NCBI RefSeq assembly: GCF_001746295.1
Contig: NZ_MJAH01000007.1
Span: 272,792-336,791, forward strand
Length of the DNA stretch: 64,000 bases
Source of the DNA: Streptomyces sp. LUP47B
Lineage (GTDB): Bacteria; Actinomycetota; Actinomycetes; Streptomycetales; Streptomycetaceae
Direction of reading: 5' to 3'
Every line of letters starts with the position of its first letter. Position 1 is the stretch's first letter. Both the position numbers and the translations under genes were made by a program. The notes beneath the pieces were generated by a model. It made no database searches, had not been told where the DNA came from, and was given only the letters and a program-made list of their open reading frames with translations. Positions 8,769 through 16,966 of the stretch are shown piece by piece.

Positions 8769-9320
8769 TCACCGGACGGGCAGCAACTCCGCGAGATCGC
8801 GCACAGGTCGCGAACCGTCCCAGTCGACCGATGCCCGCCAGACGGATGTGAAGATTCCCCGAGTTGTCCCGTTGTCCTCGACAAGCTCGATCATGCCCGG
8901 GGCGTCTTCACCCGCCTCCACGAAGAAGACCTCACCCCCCGGGACACGGTCGTGGAAAAGCACCGACGCTCCGCTCGCCTCACGACGTGCGACCTCGTCG
9001 CTGACGTTCGGCACGGCCTTGGCGATGTGATGGAAGCCGTAGCCACGGCGTTCGTAGGCATCCCGGTAGATGGACGGCTCGTCGTCGAGGGTTTGGATCA
9101 GCTCGACCATCGTGTGTCCCGAGAAGGCGAGGGCGAGGGTGAACTCGGCCCTTCCCGGCTCACCGAGGTAGGTGGAGCCCGCGCCGCCGATCCTCTCGTT
9201 CACGAACCAGGGGCCGACGCCGAGTTCGGCGGTCCACCAGCGCATTCCGGCGGTGAGGTCGGGGACCGTGTACGCGAACTGGATGATGGCGTCGGTCGGC
9301 TGGCCGAAGGGAAACTCCAT
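8769..9320 (-). CDS. VOC-family (glyoxalase/dioxygenase fold) protein
   Basis: A 183-residue vicinal-oxygen-chelate protein with two beta-alpha-beta-beta-beta repeats. The first begins DAIIQFAYTVPDLTAGMRWW and carries GHTMVELIQ; the second begins GYGFHHIAKAVPN and ends APGMIELVED. Candidate metal ligands are His in FHHIA and Glu in MIELV and MVELI. VOC proteins include isomerases, lyases and extradiol dioxygenases, and the subtype cannot be fixed. It is the last gene of a three-gene operon with the TPP enzyme and an SDR, 21 bp after the SDR, so it probably processes a product of that pair. Confidence 0.82.
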   Translation of the reverse strand: MEFPFGQPTDAIIQFAYTVPDLTAGMRWWTAELGVGPWFVNERIGGAGSTYLGEPGRAEFTLALAFSGHTMVELIQTLDDEPSIYRDAYERRGYGFHHIAKAVPNVSDEVARREASGASVLFHDRVPGGEVFFVEAGEDAPGMIELVEDNGTTRGIFTSVWRASVDWDGSRPVRDLAELLPVR

Positions 9321-9341
9321 GGTGGTTGTCCTCGCTCGTCT

Positions 9342-10160
9342 CTATGCCGACGGGCGGGTGAAGCCGGTGGCACCGCCGTCCACCGGGAGGGCCGCGCCCG
9401 TGATGTAACTGGCTTCGGAGGACGCCAGGAAGAGGACGGCGTCGGCGAGCTCGTCCGGTTCTCCTTCTCGGAGCATGGGAGTGCTGACCCTTACCCGCTC
9501 CCGGAAGGCCTCGGCTCCGCCGGGCGGAAGGCCCGTCGTACGTGCGGCGATGTCGGTGTTCATGCCGCCCGGAATGACGATGTTGACCCGGATTCCGTCG
9601 CCGATGACTTCGGCGGCGAGGATGCGTGTCAGGTGCTCGAGGGCGGCCTTGCTGGTCCCGTAGGCGGCGGTCCCCGCGCTGGCCCGCCGGCCGGCCGCCG
9701 AGCCGCAGAAGACGACGGCCCCGCCGGGTGCGAGCAAGGGCCTGAGCCCCTGCATGAGGAAGAACGAGCCCTTGACGTTGGTGTCGAACACCATGTCCCA
9801 GGTGGCTTCGTCCATGTCGTCGAGGCGTTTGATGCCCGCCTGCCCGGCATTGAGGAAGGCGGCATCGAGGTGGTCGACCTGTGCGGCGACCTCTGTGACG
9901 GCGGCCTTGATGCCGGCCACTGAGGAGAGGTCGGCCGCCACGGCGATCGTGCCCTCGCCGATCAGATCGCTCGCGAGCTTCAGCTGGTCCGGGTCCCGCG
10001 CGATGATGATCACGCGTGCGCCCTCGCGCGCGAAGGCCTGTGCGGCCGCCAGACCCAGGCCTCTGCTGCCGCCGGTGACGAGACAGGTCTTTCCGTGGAA
10101 TCGATGACGCCGGTCGTCGACGGCCCCGTCGCTGCTTCCGGCGTCAGTCGTGTCGTTCAT
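9342..10160 (-). CDS. SDR-family oxidoreductase
   Basis: A 272-residue classical short-chain dehydrogenase. The NAD(P)-binding TGGSRGLG is near residue 30 and the adenine-pocket residues follow in IIARDPDQL. The usual NNAG is changed to LNAGQAG. The active site is Ser in FCGSAAG and Tyr-x3-Lys in AAYGTSKAAL. The tail ITGAALPVDGGATG is typical of the family. It lies 34 bp after the TPP enzyme gene and 21 bp before the VOC gene, with AGGAGAG ahead of the ATG. A hydroxyacid, alcohol or ketone intermediate of the aromatic pathway is the probable substrate, by inference. Confidence 0.88.
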   Translation of the reverse strand: MNDTTDAGSSDGAVDDRRHRFHGKTCLVTGGSRGLGLAAAQAFAREGARVIIIARDPDQLKLASDLIGEGTIAVAADLSSVAGIKAAVTEVAAQVDHLDAAFLNAGQAGIKRLDDMDEATWDMVFDTNVKGSFFLMQGLRPLLAPGGAVVFCGSAAGRRASAGTAAYGTSKAALEHLTRILAAEVIGDGIRVNIVIPGGMNTDIAARTTGLPPGGAEAFRERVRVSTPMLREGEPDELADAVLFLASSEASYITGAALPVDGGATGFTRPSA

Positions 10161-10194
10161 GGACTCTCCTTCGTGGGGGATCAGGAGTGGCGGT

Positions 10195-11892
10195 TCACGC
10201 GTCGATCTCGACGCCGCCGAACGGAGCTCCGCCGTTCAGGACGCGCTCCTCGGGCGGAATGGGCGCGAGGCTCACCCGTACGTCGATGCACGTCGGTCGG
10301 CGGGACGCCAGAGCGGCGTCGATCGCCGGGCGGAGCTGGTCGATTTCCGTGACGTCGACGCCGTCCGCACCGAGAGCCCGTGCGACGCCGCTGTAGGAGC
10401 CGTTCTGCAGGCGGTTGTTGGTGACGCGGTCCTGTCCGAAGAAGAACTGCTGGGTGTGCAGGGTGGCGCCCCAGGCCTGGTTGTTGAGGACGATCACGAT
10501 GACGGGGAGTCCAGCGCGAACGAGGGTGTCGAACTCGCCGAGGCTGTAGCCGACGGCGCCGTCGCCGGTGACGAGGATGGTCGCCTTGTCGGGGGTCGCG
10601 TACTGCGCTCCGACGGCCACGCCGAAGTTGCTCCCCATCGCGCTGAGGTAGCCGTGTCCGAGGTAGTGGGCCAGCGGGGCGAGGGCGATCGTCTCGGAGA
10701 GCCACAGCTCGGTCAGGGCGCCGTCGACGACCACGTTGGCGCCGTCGGGGATGCTCTCGGCGATCGTGCGGACCGCGAGGTACGGGTGGATCGCGTCGTC
10801 CTCGTGCTCCTCGGTTTCGGCGGCGAGCGCGGATCGCCGGGTGGCCGAGATGTCCCGCAGGGTCCTCAGCCAGGCGTCGCGTCCCGAGGGCACGGGCCTG
10901 TCGCCCAGGCGCTCGTTCAGCAGGCCGATCGTGCCGATCGGGTCGGCCTGGATGCCGAGTTCGACGTCCTGCAGGCGGCCCAGTTCACGGCCGTCGGGGT
11001 CGATCTGGAAGATCCGCGCGCTCTTGGGGAGCAGTCGGCCCGTGCCGAACTGGGTGGCGAGTCCGAAGCGCAGCCCCAGCAGCAGGACCAGGTCGGGCCG
11101 CTCGTCCTCGGGGACGGTGGCCAAGGTTTGGACGAAGCCGACCTGCTGCTCGGAGCCGACGATGGCCCCGAGGCCCTCCCAGTCGGAGAAGAGGGGTACT
11201 CCCGCGCGGGCGGCGAACTCATGCAGTTGTGCCCGTGCCTCGGCGGTGACGAAGGACTTGCCGACCAGCGCGATCGGCCGCTGGGCGGAGCCGAGCGCCT
11301 CGAAGATCCGGTCGACGCCGGCGGCGGGGGCGATACCGGTGCCGTCGATCTCGACGCGGTAGTCCTCGGCCTCGTCGACGTCGACCTGCTGGCGCAGGAC
11401 GTCCCAGGGAATGTCGAGGAGCACCGGGCCCTTGGGCTCCGACTGCGCGATACGGATCGCCTGGGCGACCAGGCGGGGGATCAGCTCGGTGCGGGTGACG
11501 CGGTGCGCGAACTTGGTCACCGGGGCCGCCATGGCGACCTGGTCGAAGCCGGCCTGCTGGTCGTTGACCTGGTCCGTCTCGAGAGGTCCGGAGCCCACGA
11601 CGTAGAGGACCGGGGTTCGGTCCAGATGGGCGTTGGCGACGGAGGTCAGGACGTTGGTGAAGCCGCCGCCGGCCGTGACGACGGCGACCCCCAGGTTTCC
11701 GGTGACGCGCGCATAGCCCTCGGCCGCATGGCCGGCGTTCATTTCGTGGCGCACGTCGACGATCCGGAGCTTGGCATCCAGGGCGTCCTGGAGGATGCCG
11801 TCGATATGTGCTCCGGGCAGGCCGAAGGCGACGTTGACTCCGGCTCGCTGCAGGGTGCGCACGACGAGCCCACTACCGGTTGCGGGTGCCAT
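10195..11892 (-). CDS. Thiamine-diphosphate-dependent enzyme (decarboxylase/lyase type)
   Basis: A 565-residue enzyme of the acetolactate synthase/benzoylformate decarboxylase superfamily. The N-terminal domain carries the cofactor-activating Glu50 in DVRHEMNAGHAAEGYAR. A central binding domain (about 190-320) follows, and the C-terminal domain has the GDG...NN cofactor motif (GDGAVGYSLGEF to VLNNQAWG). It is not obviously a biosynthetic acetolactate synthase, since no regulatory subunit gene follows and the neighbours are catabolic. The likely role is decarboxylation of an aryl 2-oxoacid to the aldehyde, or cleavage of an acyloin-type C-C bond. The ATG at 11892 begins the homologous region. 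IclR box 2 lies 120 bp upstream. Confidence 0.85.
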   Translation of the reverse strand: MAPATGSGLVVRTLQRAGVNVAFGLPGAHIDGILQDALDAKLRIVDVRHEMNAGHAAEGYARVTGNLGVAVVTAGGGFTNVLTSVANAHLDRTPVLYVVGSGPLETDQVNDQQAGFDQVAMAAPVTKFAHRVTRTELIPRLVAQAIRIAQSEPKGPVLLDIPWDVLRQQVDVDEAEDYRVEIDGTGIAPAAGVDRIFEALGSAQRPIALVGKSFVTAEARAQLHEFAARAGVPLFSDWEGLGAIVGSEQQVGFVQTLATVPEDERPDLVLLLGLRFGLATQFGTGRLLPKSARIFQIDPDGRELGRLQDVELGIQADPIGTIGLLNERLGDRPVPSGRDAWLRTLRDISATRRSALAAETEEHEDDAIHPYLAVRTIAESIPDGANVVVDGALTELWLSETIALAPLAHYLGHGYLSAMGSNFGVAVGAQYATPDKATILVTGDGAVGYSLGEFDTLVRAGLPVIVIVLNNQAWGATLHTQQFFFGQDRVTNNRLQNGSYSGVARALGADGVDVTEIDQLRPAIDAALASRRPTCIDVRVSLAPIPPEERVLNGGAPFGGVEIDA

Positions 11893-12011
11893 TGGGTGAT
11901 CCGCCCTTCGGGACGTACTCAGGGGTTCGACAGAAGTAAGGGGAAACGGGGCCATGTCACGGTCCGTGCGTACCGGAGTCTCGGGCGCGGCCCGGGGGAC
12001 GGCAATGGCCG

Positions 12012-12028
12012 TGTTCGTTGGATGGTCA
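12012..12028 (+). promoter_or_regulatory. IclR-type box 2 (upstream of TPP-enzyme operon)
   Basis: TGTTCGTTGGATGGTCA in the 203-bp gap between the FAD monooxygenase stop and the TPP enzyme start. It differs from the consensus of the four boxes (TGTTCGTTGGAYGGACA) at one position. The location fits control of the operon at 11892-8769. Confidence 0.62.
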
Positions 12029-12095
12029 ACGCCTTGTTCGACGGGGGGAGGTCGAGACTCGTCGGACTTCGCCGGGACTGGGCGTCGGGGCTGAT

Positions 12096-13295
12096 TCACA
12101 CCGAGGCCGAGACGGCGACCTCGGGGTCGTACTCGTAGATCCAGCCGTTGGCCCTGAGGGGGTCGGCCTGCGAGTACGCCAGGTCGCGGGCCTGCTGCTC
12201 GGGGCCGTCCGGAAGGTGGTTGATGTGGGAGCGTCCGTGGGAGATCTCCTGCAGGCGTGCCGTGCGGCGTCGGCGGAGTTCTTCGTAGCGTCCCAGCGCC
12301 GCCGATGGGCTCTCCGGGTCCTCCGCGAGACAGAGGGCAAGGACGGCGGCGTCCTCGATCGCCTGGGCGGCGCCCTGGGCGAAGAACGGGAACATCGGGT
12401 GGGCCGCGTCACCCAGCAGGGTCGCGTTGCCGCGGTGCCAGTGGTCGAGGGGCTCGCGGTCGAGCAACGCCCAGCGTCCCGGTGTGTCGGCCGACCTGAT
12501 CAGCTCCACCAGACGCGGATCCCAGCCGTCGAACTCGTCGAGCAGTTCCTCGAGCGTCGCGGTGGCCGTCCATGACTCGACACTGCTCGCGCCTGCCGGT
12601 GCGAAGGCGACGAGGTTGACGTAGTCGCCGCCGGAGACCGGGTAGTGCACGAGGTGGTGGTCGGGGCCGATCCAGAGGGTCTGGGCGTGCCGCCTGGCGA
12701 ATGCGGGTGCCTTGTGCGCCGGTACGAGGGCGCGGTAGGCGCAGATGCCCGACTCCCTGGTCTGCGTGGGGCCGACGATCGCGCCGCGCACCCGCGAGTG
12801 GACTCCGTCGGCTCCGATGAGGATGTCCGGGCGCACTGTTTCGCCGTCCTCGAACCGCAGCACCGCCTGGTCGCCTTCGAACTCGACCGCGACGCAGCGC
12901 CTGCCGAGATGGAGCGAGTCCGCGGGGACGGCCGACCTCAGGGCATTCAGCAGGTCGGCGCGATGGGCGGTGTAGGTGTGCTCGCCGTACAGGCGTTTGC
13001 AGCCGTCCTGGAGGTTCTCCGCGGAGAGGACGGTGCCGTTCTCCCAGCGCCGGAACTCCCAGCCGATCTCCATCTGCACAGCGCGCTCGATGAACCGGTC
13101 CAGCACGCCGAGACGCCGGAGCAGGCGGGCGGCGTTGGGGGCGATCACCAGGCCGGCGCCGACCTCGGTGAGGGCTGCGGCCTGCTCGTAGACGTCACTG
13201 TGAAAGCCCTTGTCGCGGAGGAAGGCCGCGGCGGCGAGGCCTCCGATGCCGCCGCCGAGGATGGCGATCCTGGGGCCTGCTTCCGTAGTCATCAT
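12096..13295 (-). CDS. FAD-dependent aromatic monooxygenase (salicylate hydroxylase-like)
   Basis: A 399-residue class A flavoprotein hydroxylase. The FAD-binding GGGIGGLAAAAFLRD is near residue 13, the GADGVHSRVRG motif is mid-protein, and the second FAD motif LLGDAAHPMFPFFAQG is near 285. The family hydroxylates phenolic acids with NAD(P)H and O2; the salicylate hydroxylase branch does so with loss of the carboxylate. Beside hydroxyquinol dioxygenase, an attractive reaction is decarboxylating hydroxylation of a dihydroxybenzoate to hydroxyquinol, but this is inference. Two ATG codons in tandem (13295, 13292) make the exact start ambiguous. It is divergent from the IclR gene, with box 3 between them. 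Confidence 0.88.
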   Translation of the reverse strand: MMTTEAGPRIAILGGGIGGLAAAAFLRDKGFHSDVYEQAAALTEVGAGLVIAPNAARLLRRLGVLDRFIERAVQMEIGWEFRRWENGTVLSAENLQDGCKRLYGEHTYTAHRADLLNALRSAVPADSLHLGRRCVAVEFEGDQAVLRFEDGETVRPDILIGADGVHSRVRGAIVGPTQTRESGICAYRALVPAHKAPAFARRHAQTLWIGPDHHLVHYPVSGGDYVNLVAFAPAGASSVESWTATATLEELLDEFDGWDPRLVELIRSADTPGRWALLDREPLDHWHRGNATLLGDAAHPMFPFFAQGAAQAIEDAAVLALCLAEDPESPSAALGRYEELRRRRTARLQEISHGRSHINHLPDGPEQQARDLAYSQADPLRANGWIYEYDPEVAVSASV

Positions 13296-13380
13296 GCTCT
13301 TTCACTCCCGTTGACCTCTGGCGAGGTGGTGACTGGCTGCCTGCAAGAGTTCGGCAAAGTACGCGCTGAAAGAACAGCAT

Positions 13381-13397
13381 CGTCCATCCAACGAACA
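13381..13397 (-). promoter_or_regulatory. IclR-type box 3 (divergent FAD monooxygenase / iclR promoter)
   Basis: On the minus strand this reads TGTTCGTTGGATGGACG. It lies 45 bp before the IclR start and about 85 bp before the monooxygenase start, the place expected for an autoregulatory operator serving both directions. Confidence 0.65.
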
Positions 13398-13442
13398 TTG
13401 GAGGTAGAGTCACCGGCGCCACGCAGGATGAAGGAGAGGCCC

Positions 13443-14222
13443 ATGCCTCGTGCGAACGAGCCAGGACGCACTGTCAGCTCCCGACTCTGGGATCTGCTGT
13501 TCGCCTTCGACCCCAACAACACCGAGCTGACCCTCGCCGATCTGGTCCGGCGTACCGGCATGCCGCACGCCACCGCCAGGCGTCTGACGCTCGAACTCGT
13601 GGAGGCAGGCGCACTGGAACGCACCAGCGACAACCGCTTCGCGATCGGCCTGCCGTTGTGGCGACTCGGGACCCTCGCACCACGCGCCGAGACGCTGCGC
13701 AGTGCCGCGCAGCCCTTCGTGGAGGACCTGTACACGGCTCTTCGCCAGCATGTGCAGCTGGCTGTGCTCCAGGGAGACCAGGCCGTGATCATCGAGCGCT
13801 TGTCGGCCGTGAACGCCGTCGGTCTGACGTCACAGATCGGCGGCCAGTTGCCCCTGCACTGCTCGGGCGTCGGCAAGGTACTGCTGAGCCACAGCAGTCC
13901 GGCGTTCATCGATGAGGTGCTGGCCGGAAGACTGCGACGCTTCACTCCCAGAACGATCGTGGACCCGGCCGAACTCCGTGGCCAGCTCGCGTCCTGTCGC
14001 TCGACCGGGACGGTGGTCGTCAAGGAAGAGCTGAGCGAAGGGGCCGAGTCGGTCGCGACGCGCATCGTCGACGGCCACGGCAAAGTCGTCGCGGCCCTCT
14101 CCGTCGTGGTGGCCGCGGGCTCGATCAAACTGCAGGCCGCCGTTCCCTCGCTGGTCGCGAGCGGACTGGGGCTGTCCAGGAGTCTGGGCTGGCGGCCGGG
14201 CATCCCGATCCGCACCTCGTGA
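13443..14222 (+). CDS. IclR-family transcriptional regulator
   Basis: A 259-residue regulator. The N-terminal winged helix has LTLADLVRRTGMPHATARRL as recognition region (about 31-50). The C-terminal effector domain includes LPLHCSGVGKVLLS and a later EELSEGAESVATRI, the usual ligand-pocket segments of the family. The ATG at 13443 follows GAAGGAGAG; an in-frame ATG 15 bp earlier lies inside that site and is less likely. IclR proteins commonly control aromatic catabolism. Four similar boxes at promoters of surrounding transcription units make it the probable local regulator. The effector is unknown. Confidence 0.92.
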   Translation: MPRANEPGRTVSSRLWDLLFAFDPNNTELTLADLVRRTGMPHATARRLTLELVEAGALERTSDNRFAIGLPLWRLGTLAPRAETLRSAAQPFVEDLYTALRQHVQLAVLQGDQAVIIERLSAVNAVGLTSQIGGQLPLHCSGVGKVLLSHSSPAFIDEVLAGRLRRFTPRTIVDPAELRGQLASCRSTGTVVVKEELSEGAESVATRIVDGHGKVVAALSVVVAAGSIKLQAAVPSLVASGLGLSRSLGWRPGIPIRTS

Positions 14223-14250
14223 TCTCTCGGGGGGCGAGGGAACCGGCGCG

Positions 14251-14667
14251 TCATGCCGACGGTTGCCGCCGGGAGAGCTGCATGTGGCCGAGGCGCCATC
14301 CCTCGTCGGTCGAGAACCAGACCCGGGTGGCGACGGCCTGGACAAGGAACGGCGGCAGGTCGGGCAGGCGCCGGATTAGCATCTTCTGGAAGCACGTCAC
14401 GATGGCCCGTCCGCCCCGCTCCCGACAGGTCACCTCGGTGGTCTCCGCCTCGACGGTGGCTCCCATGGACGCGCCGTAGCTGAGGAAACTCTCGCGTTCC
14501 TGGATGTTCCCGGCCGGGCCGTGGACGATCACGCAGTCGGGGAGCATGAGTTGACGCTGTTCCTCGTCGCCTTTGGTGATCGCGACGAGCCACGCGTCCT
14601 CCGCCTCGGCGACCGTGGCCGGTGTGCGGACGTCGTTCCTGCTCGCCTCCGGGTGTGTCGTGGTCAT
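14251..14667 (-). CDS. Small NTF2/SnoaL-like protein (copy 2)
   Basis: A 138-residue paralogue of the 869-1273 protein with the same sequence skeleton: EAEDAWLVAI near residue 21, LMLPDCVIVHGPAGN near 40, TEVTC mid-protein, and DEGWRLGHMQLSRR at the C-terminus. The start at 14667 is preceded by CAGGAG. It overlaps by ATGA the stop of a short upstream frame (14664-14843). It is convergent with the IclR gene, 28 bp apart. Function is as uncertain as for copy 1, but two copies in one regulon suggest a genuine part in the pathway. Confidence 0.82.
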   Translation of the reverse strand: MTTTHPEASRNDVRTPATVAEAEDAWLVAITKGDEEQRQLMLPDCVIVHGPAGNIQERESFLSYGASMGATVEAETTEVTCRERGGRAIVTCFQKMLIRRLPDLPPFLVQAVATRVWFSTDEGWRLGHMQLSRRQPSA

Positions 14668-14843
14668 TGTGCGACTCCTGTCCGAGGGTGCCTGCTGATC
14701 GTGTCTCGAGGGGGATGTGGAGTTCGCCGCTGAGGAGTGCGGTGAGGAGGTGCCGCGTCGTTGCGTATCCGGGTGAGATCGCCGGCCGCGTTGAGCACCG
14801 CGGTGACGTGACCACGCTCGTCGACCTCGTACTGGTACGCCAT
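14664..14843 (-). CDS. Short frame coupled to NTF2-like copy 2, possible gene remnant
   Basis: Encodes 59 residues beginning MAYQYEVDERGHVTAVLNA and ending in a proline/arginine-rich stretch. Its stop overlaps the NTF2-like start as ATGA, the arrangement of translational coupling. The first 30 codons have strong G/C third positions and read like real protein; the rest do not. It may be a leader peptide or the 5' remnant of a lost gene. No family is recognised. Confidence 0.28.
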   Translation of the reverse strand: MAYQYEVDERGHVTAVLNAAGDLTRIRNDAAPPHRTPQRRTPHPPRDTISRHPRTGVAQ

Positions 14844-14921
14844 GGCCCGCCGCGACTACCGCTTTCGCGGAGCCGCGGCGGACACTCCGGTTGTCCCGGC
14901 GCCGGCGTGCTCGTCGGATGG

Positions 14922-16631
14922 TCAGCCGTCGAGGGTGTGCGGGTCGTCGTCGAGATGAGCCTGGTCCACGCCACCGGGCCCGCCCACCAGGGTGAGCGCC
15001 GCCGCCACCAGAGCAGCCACTCCACCGAGGACGAACGCCAGGGAGTAACTGCTGCTGAGGGCGTGGAAAGCGACGTCCTTGAGCGGGTTGAAGGGGATGA
15101 CGTGGCCGTCCGGCGAAGTGATGCTGCCCGGCACCGAGTTGGCACCGAGCGGGCCCGAGCCCACGGCGTGCACCGCCGCCTCCAGCTGCGGTTTCTGATC
15201 CGCGGGAGCGTGGGCCGGAGCGGCCTGGAACGCCGCGTAGGCCTTGCTCAGGCTCGGGTTGTCGGCCAGGTTGCGGGCGATCTCCTTGGCGGCCTTGCTC
15301 AGTGCGACAGCGCCCATGATCGCGGGGCCGAGGGCGAACCCGAGGTCCCGGAACGTGCTCGTGGCTCCGCTGGCCATGCCGGCGAGGTGGTTGGGCAGCG
15401 TGTTGACCGCGACCGCGCTGATGGCGGCGAAGGCGAGTGCCGAGCCGACGCCGGCGAGGATCAACGGGCCGACGATGGCGGTGATGGTCCGATCGCTCGT
15501 CGGAACGCCCGCGAACCACAGCCCGCTTGAGCCGATGAGAGCCAGGCCGGTGAAGAGCACCCACCGGGGGTTGTAGCGCTCGAGCAGCTTGGAGGTGAGC
15601 GGCAGCTGTACGAGGCCGATGCCGCCGAAGAAGAGGTAGGCGACGGATGCCTTCAGCGGGCTGATTCCCTGGACGACGGTGAGGCGGATGCTGGTGGAGT
15701 ACATGATCGCGAGGAAGCCGAACATCCCGATCACGGTGACCACCGAGTTCACGGCGAACGCCCGGTTCTTGAAGACGCTCAGGAGAAGGAGCGGCGCGTC
15801 CGCGCGGTTCTCCACGAAGACGAACAGCGCGAGGAGCAGGGCCGCGGCGAGGAACGCGATGACGATCTGCGGGCTCCCCCAGCCGCTCTCGGAACCCTGG
15901 ATCACGGCGTAGAGCAGAGCGAACAGGCCGAGTGCGGAGGTGATCTGTCCCGGCCAGTCGAGGGAACGGCCCTCGGGTGAGGAGGAGTTGCGGGCGATGG
16001 CCAGCGACAGGAGCGCGCTCACCGCGGCGATGACCAGGACACCGACGTAGGCCCAGCGCCAGTTGGCGTTTCCGGCCCAGCCGCTGTGGATCTTGGTCGA
16101 AAGGCCCGCAAGGAGCGGTCCGAGGAAGCCGCCGATCGACAGTGCGGCGGCCCAGACCGCCACGCCCCGCGCGCGGGTGGCGGTGGTGTGCGTGCCGGCC
16201 GCCACCATGGCGAGGCTCGTCGGGAAGATGGCCGCGGCCCCGATGCCGCTGAGAAGCTGGGCGAGGATCAGCAACGACACCCGGGTGTCGGTCGAGTATC
16301 CCGAACCCGGCACCAGGACCGCGAGCGTCGAGCCGACCGCGATGAGTGCGGCGCCCCCCACGAGCAGACGCTTACGGCCGAACAGGTCACCGAACACACC
16401 GAAGCCCAGCTCCAGTGCGGCCACGGGAAGCATGAACGCGTCGGTGATCCACGTCAGTTGGGCCGAGGACGGCGCGAGGTCCTGCTGGATGAGCCCGTTG
16501 ATGAGCGAGGGGACGGCAAGGGCCATCTGCGCGAGGCACACGGCGAGGACCACCGCGGCCAGGGTGCCCGAGGTCAGGGTGTATCTGCCGCCCTCTCCCT
16601 CTGCCACCTTGGGTGAATCGATCTGAACCAT
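14922..16631 (-). CDS. MFS transporter, probably 14-helix (DHA2-like)
   Basis: A 569-residue major facilitator. The loop motif GDLFGRKRLLVGGA follows helix 2, and ISAVAVNTLPNHLAGMASG is the sort of segment seen in drug or aromatic-acid exporters. A polar stretch of about 70 residues between the last two helices (PADQKPQLEAAVHAVGSG) is typical of DHA2 members. The ATG at 16631 follows CAAGGAG. It sits in the IclR region, with box 4 in the divergent promoter toward the 16967 SDR. It may import the aromatic substrate or expel toxic phenols; direction cannot be told from sequence. Confidence 0.88.
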   Translation of the reverse strand: MVQIDSPKVAEGEGGRYTLTSGTLAAVVLAVCLAQMALAVPSLINGLIQQDLAPSSAQLTWITDAFMLPVAALELGFGVFGDLFGRKRLLVGGAALIAVGSTLAVLVPGSGYSTDTRVSLLILAQLLSGIGAAAIFPTSLAMVAAGTHTTATRARGVAVWAAALSIGGFLGPLLAGLSTKIHSGWAGNANWRWAYVGVLVIAAVSALLSLAIARNSSSPEGRSLDWPGQITSALGLFALLYAVIQGSESGWGSPQIVIAFLAAALLLALFVFVENRADAPLLLLSVFKNRAFAVNSVVTVIGMFGFLAIMYSTSIRLTVVQGISPLKASVAYLFFGGIGLVQLPLTSKLLERYNPRWVLFTGLALIGSSGLWFAGVPTSDRTITAIVGPLILAGVGSALAFAAISAVAVNTLPNHLAGMASGATSTFRDLGFALGPAIMGAVALSKAAKEIARNLADNPSLSKAYAAFQAAPAHAPADQKPQLEAAVHAVGSGPLGANSVPGSITSPDGHVIPFNPLKDVAFHALSSSYSLAFVLGGVAALVAAALTLVGGPGGVDQAHLDDDPHTLDG

Positions 16632-16966
16632 GGACGACTCCTTGGTGCGAAGCGCTGCTGCGGGAACCGGCGTCCGCTGCCGGACCCTGCTGTGGGTGCT
16701 TGTTGTCGCGGTCATCCCGGCAACACCGCTGCCGTACCGCCTCTGAGCTCGCGGAGTGTCTCCGCGTCGCCCATCCACCGGACCTGATTCAGAGGGCTGC
16801 TCGGCGCGATGGCGACCGGCCGAGCAGCGTCAAGCTAGGGAGTGACCCCCGTCACGCTCAACGGTCATGTTCATTGGACGGACAAGCCGCCGCTCATCCG
16901 CGGTCCCGAAGCGCACCATCCGTGCAGGACGGCCTCGCCGTGGCCGCCCGGAGGGAGTGGTGACTC
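16632..16966. promoter_or_regulatory. Divergent promoter region, 335 bp
   Basis: The gap between the MFS gene (leftward) and an SDR gene (rightward). It holds IclR box 4 near its SDR side and no convincing coding frame. Leftward transcription needs a leader of up to about 230 nt if it starts near the box. Confidence 0.5.
16868..16884 (+). promoter_or_regulatory. IclR-type box 4 (SDR / MFS divergent promoter)
   Basis: TGTTCATTGGACGGACA, differing from the four-box consensus only at position 6, located 83 bp before the SDR start at 16967. Confidence 0.62.

Noticed and set aside
10195-11892. TPP enzyme as the catalytic subunit of biosynthetic acetolactate synthase
   Set aside because: No small regulatory subunit follows, and the operon partners (SDR, VOC) and the IclR box point to catabolism.
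10150-12138. Plus-strand open frame of 662 codons opposite the TPP enzyme
   Set aside because: Low-complexity acidic translation with no start signal, while the minus strand holds a full TPP enzyme with cofactor motifs.
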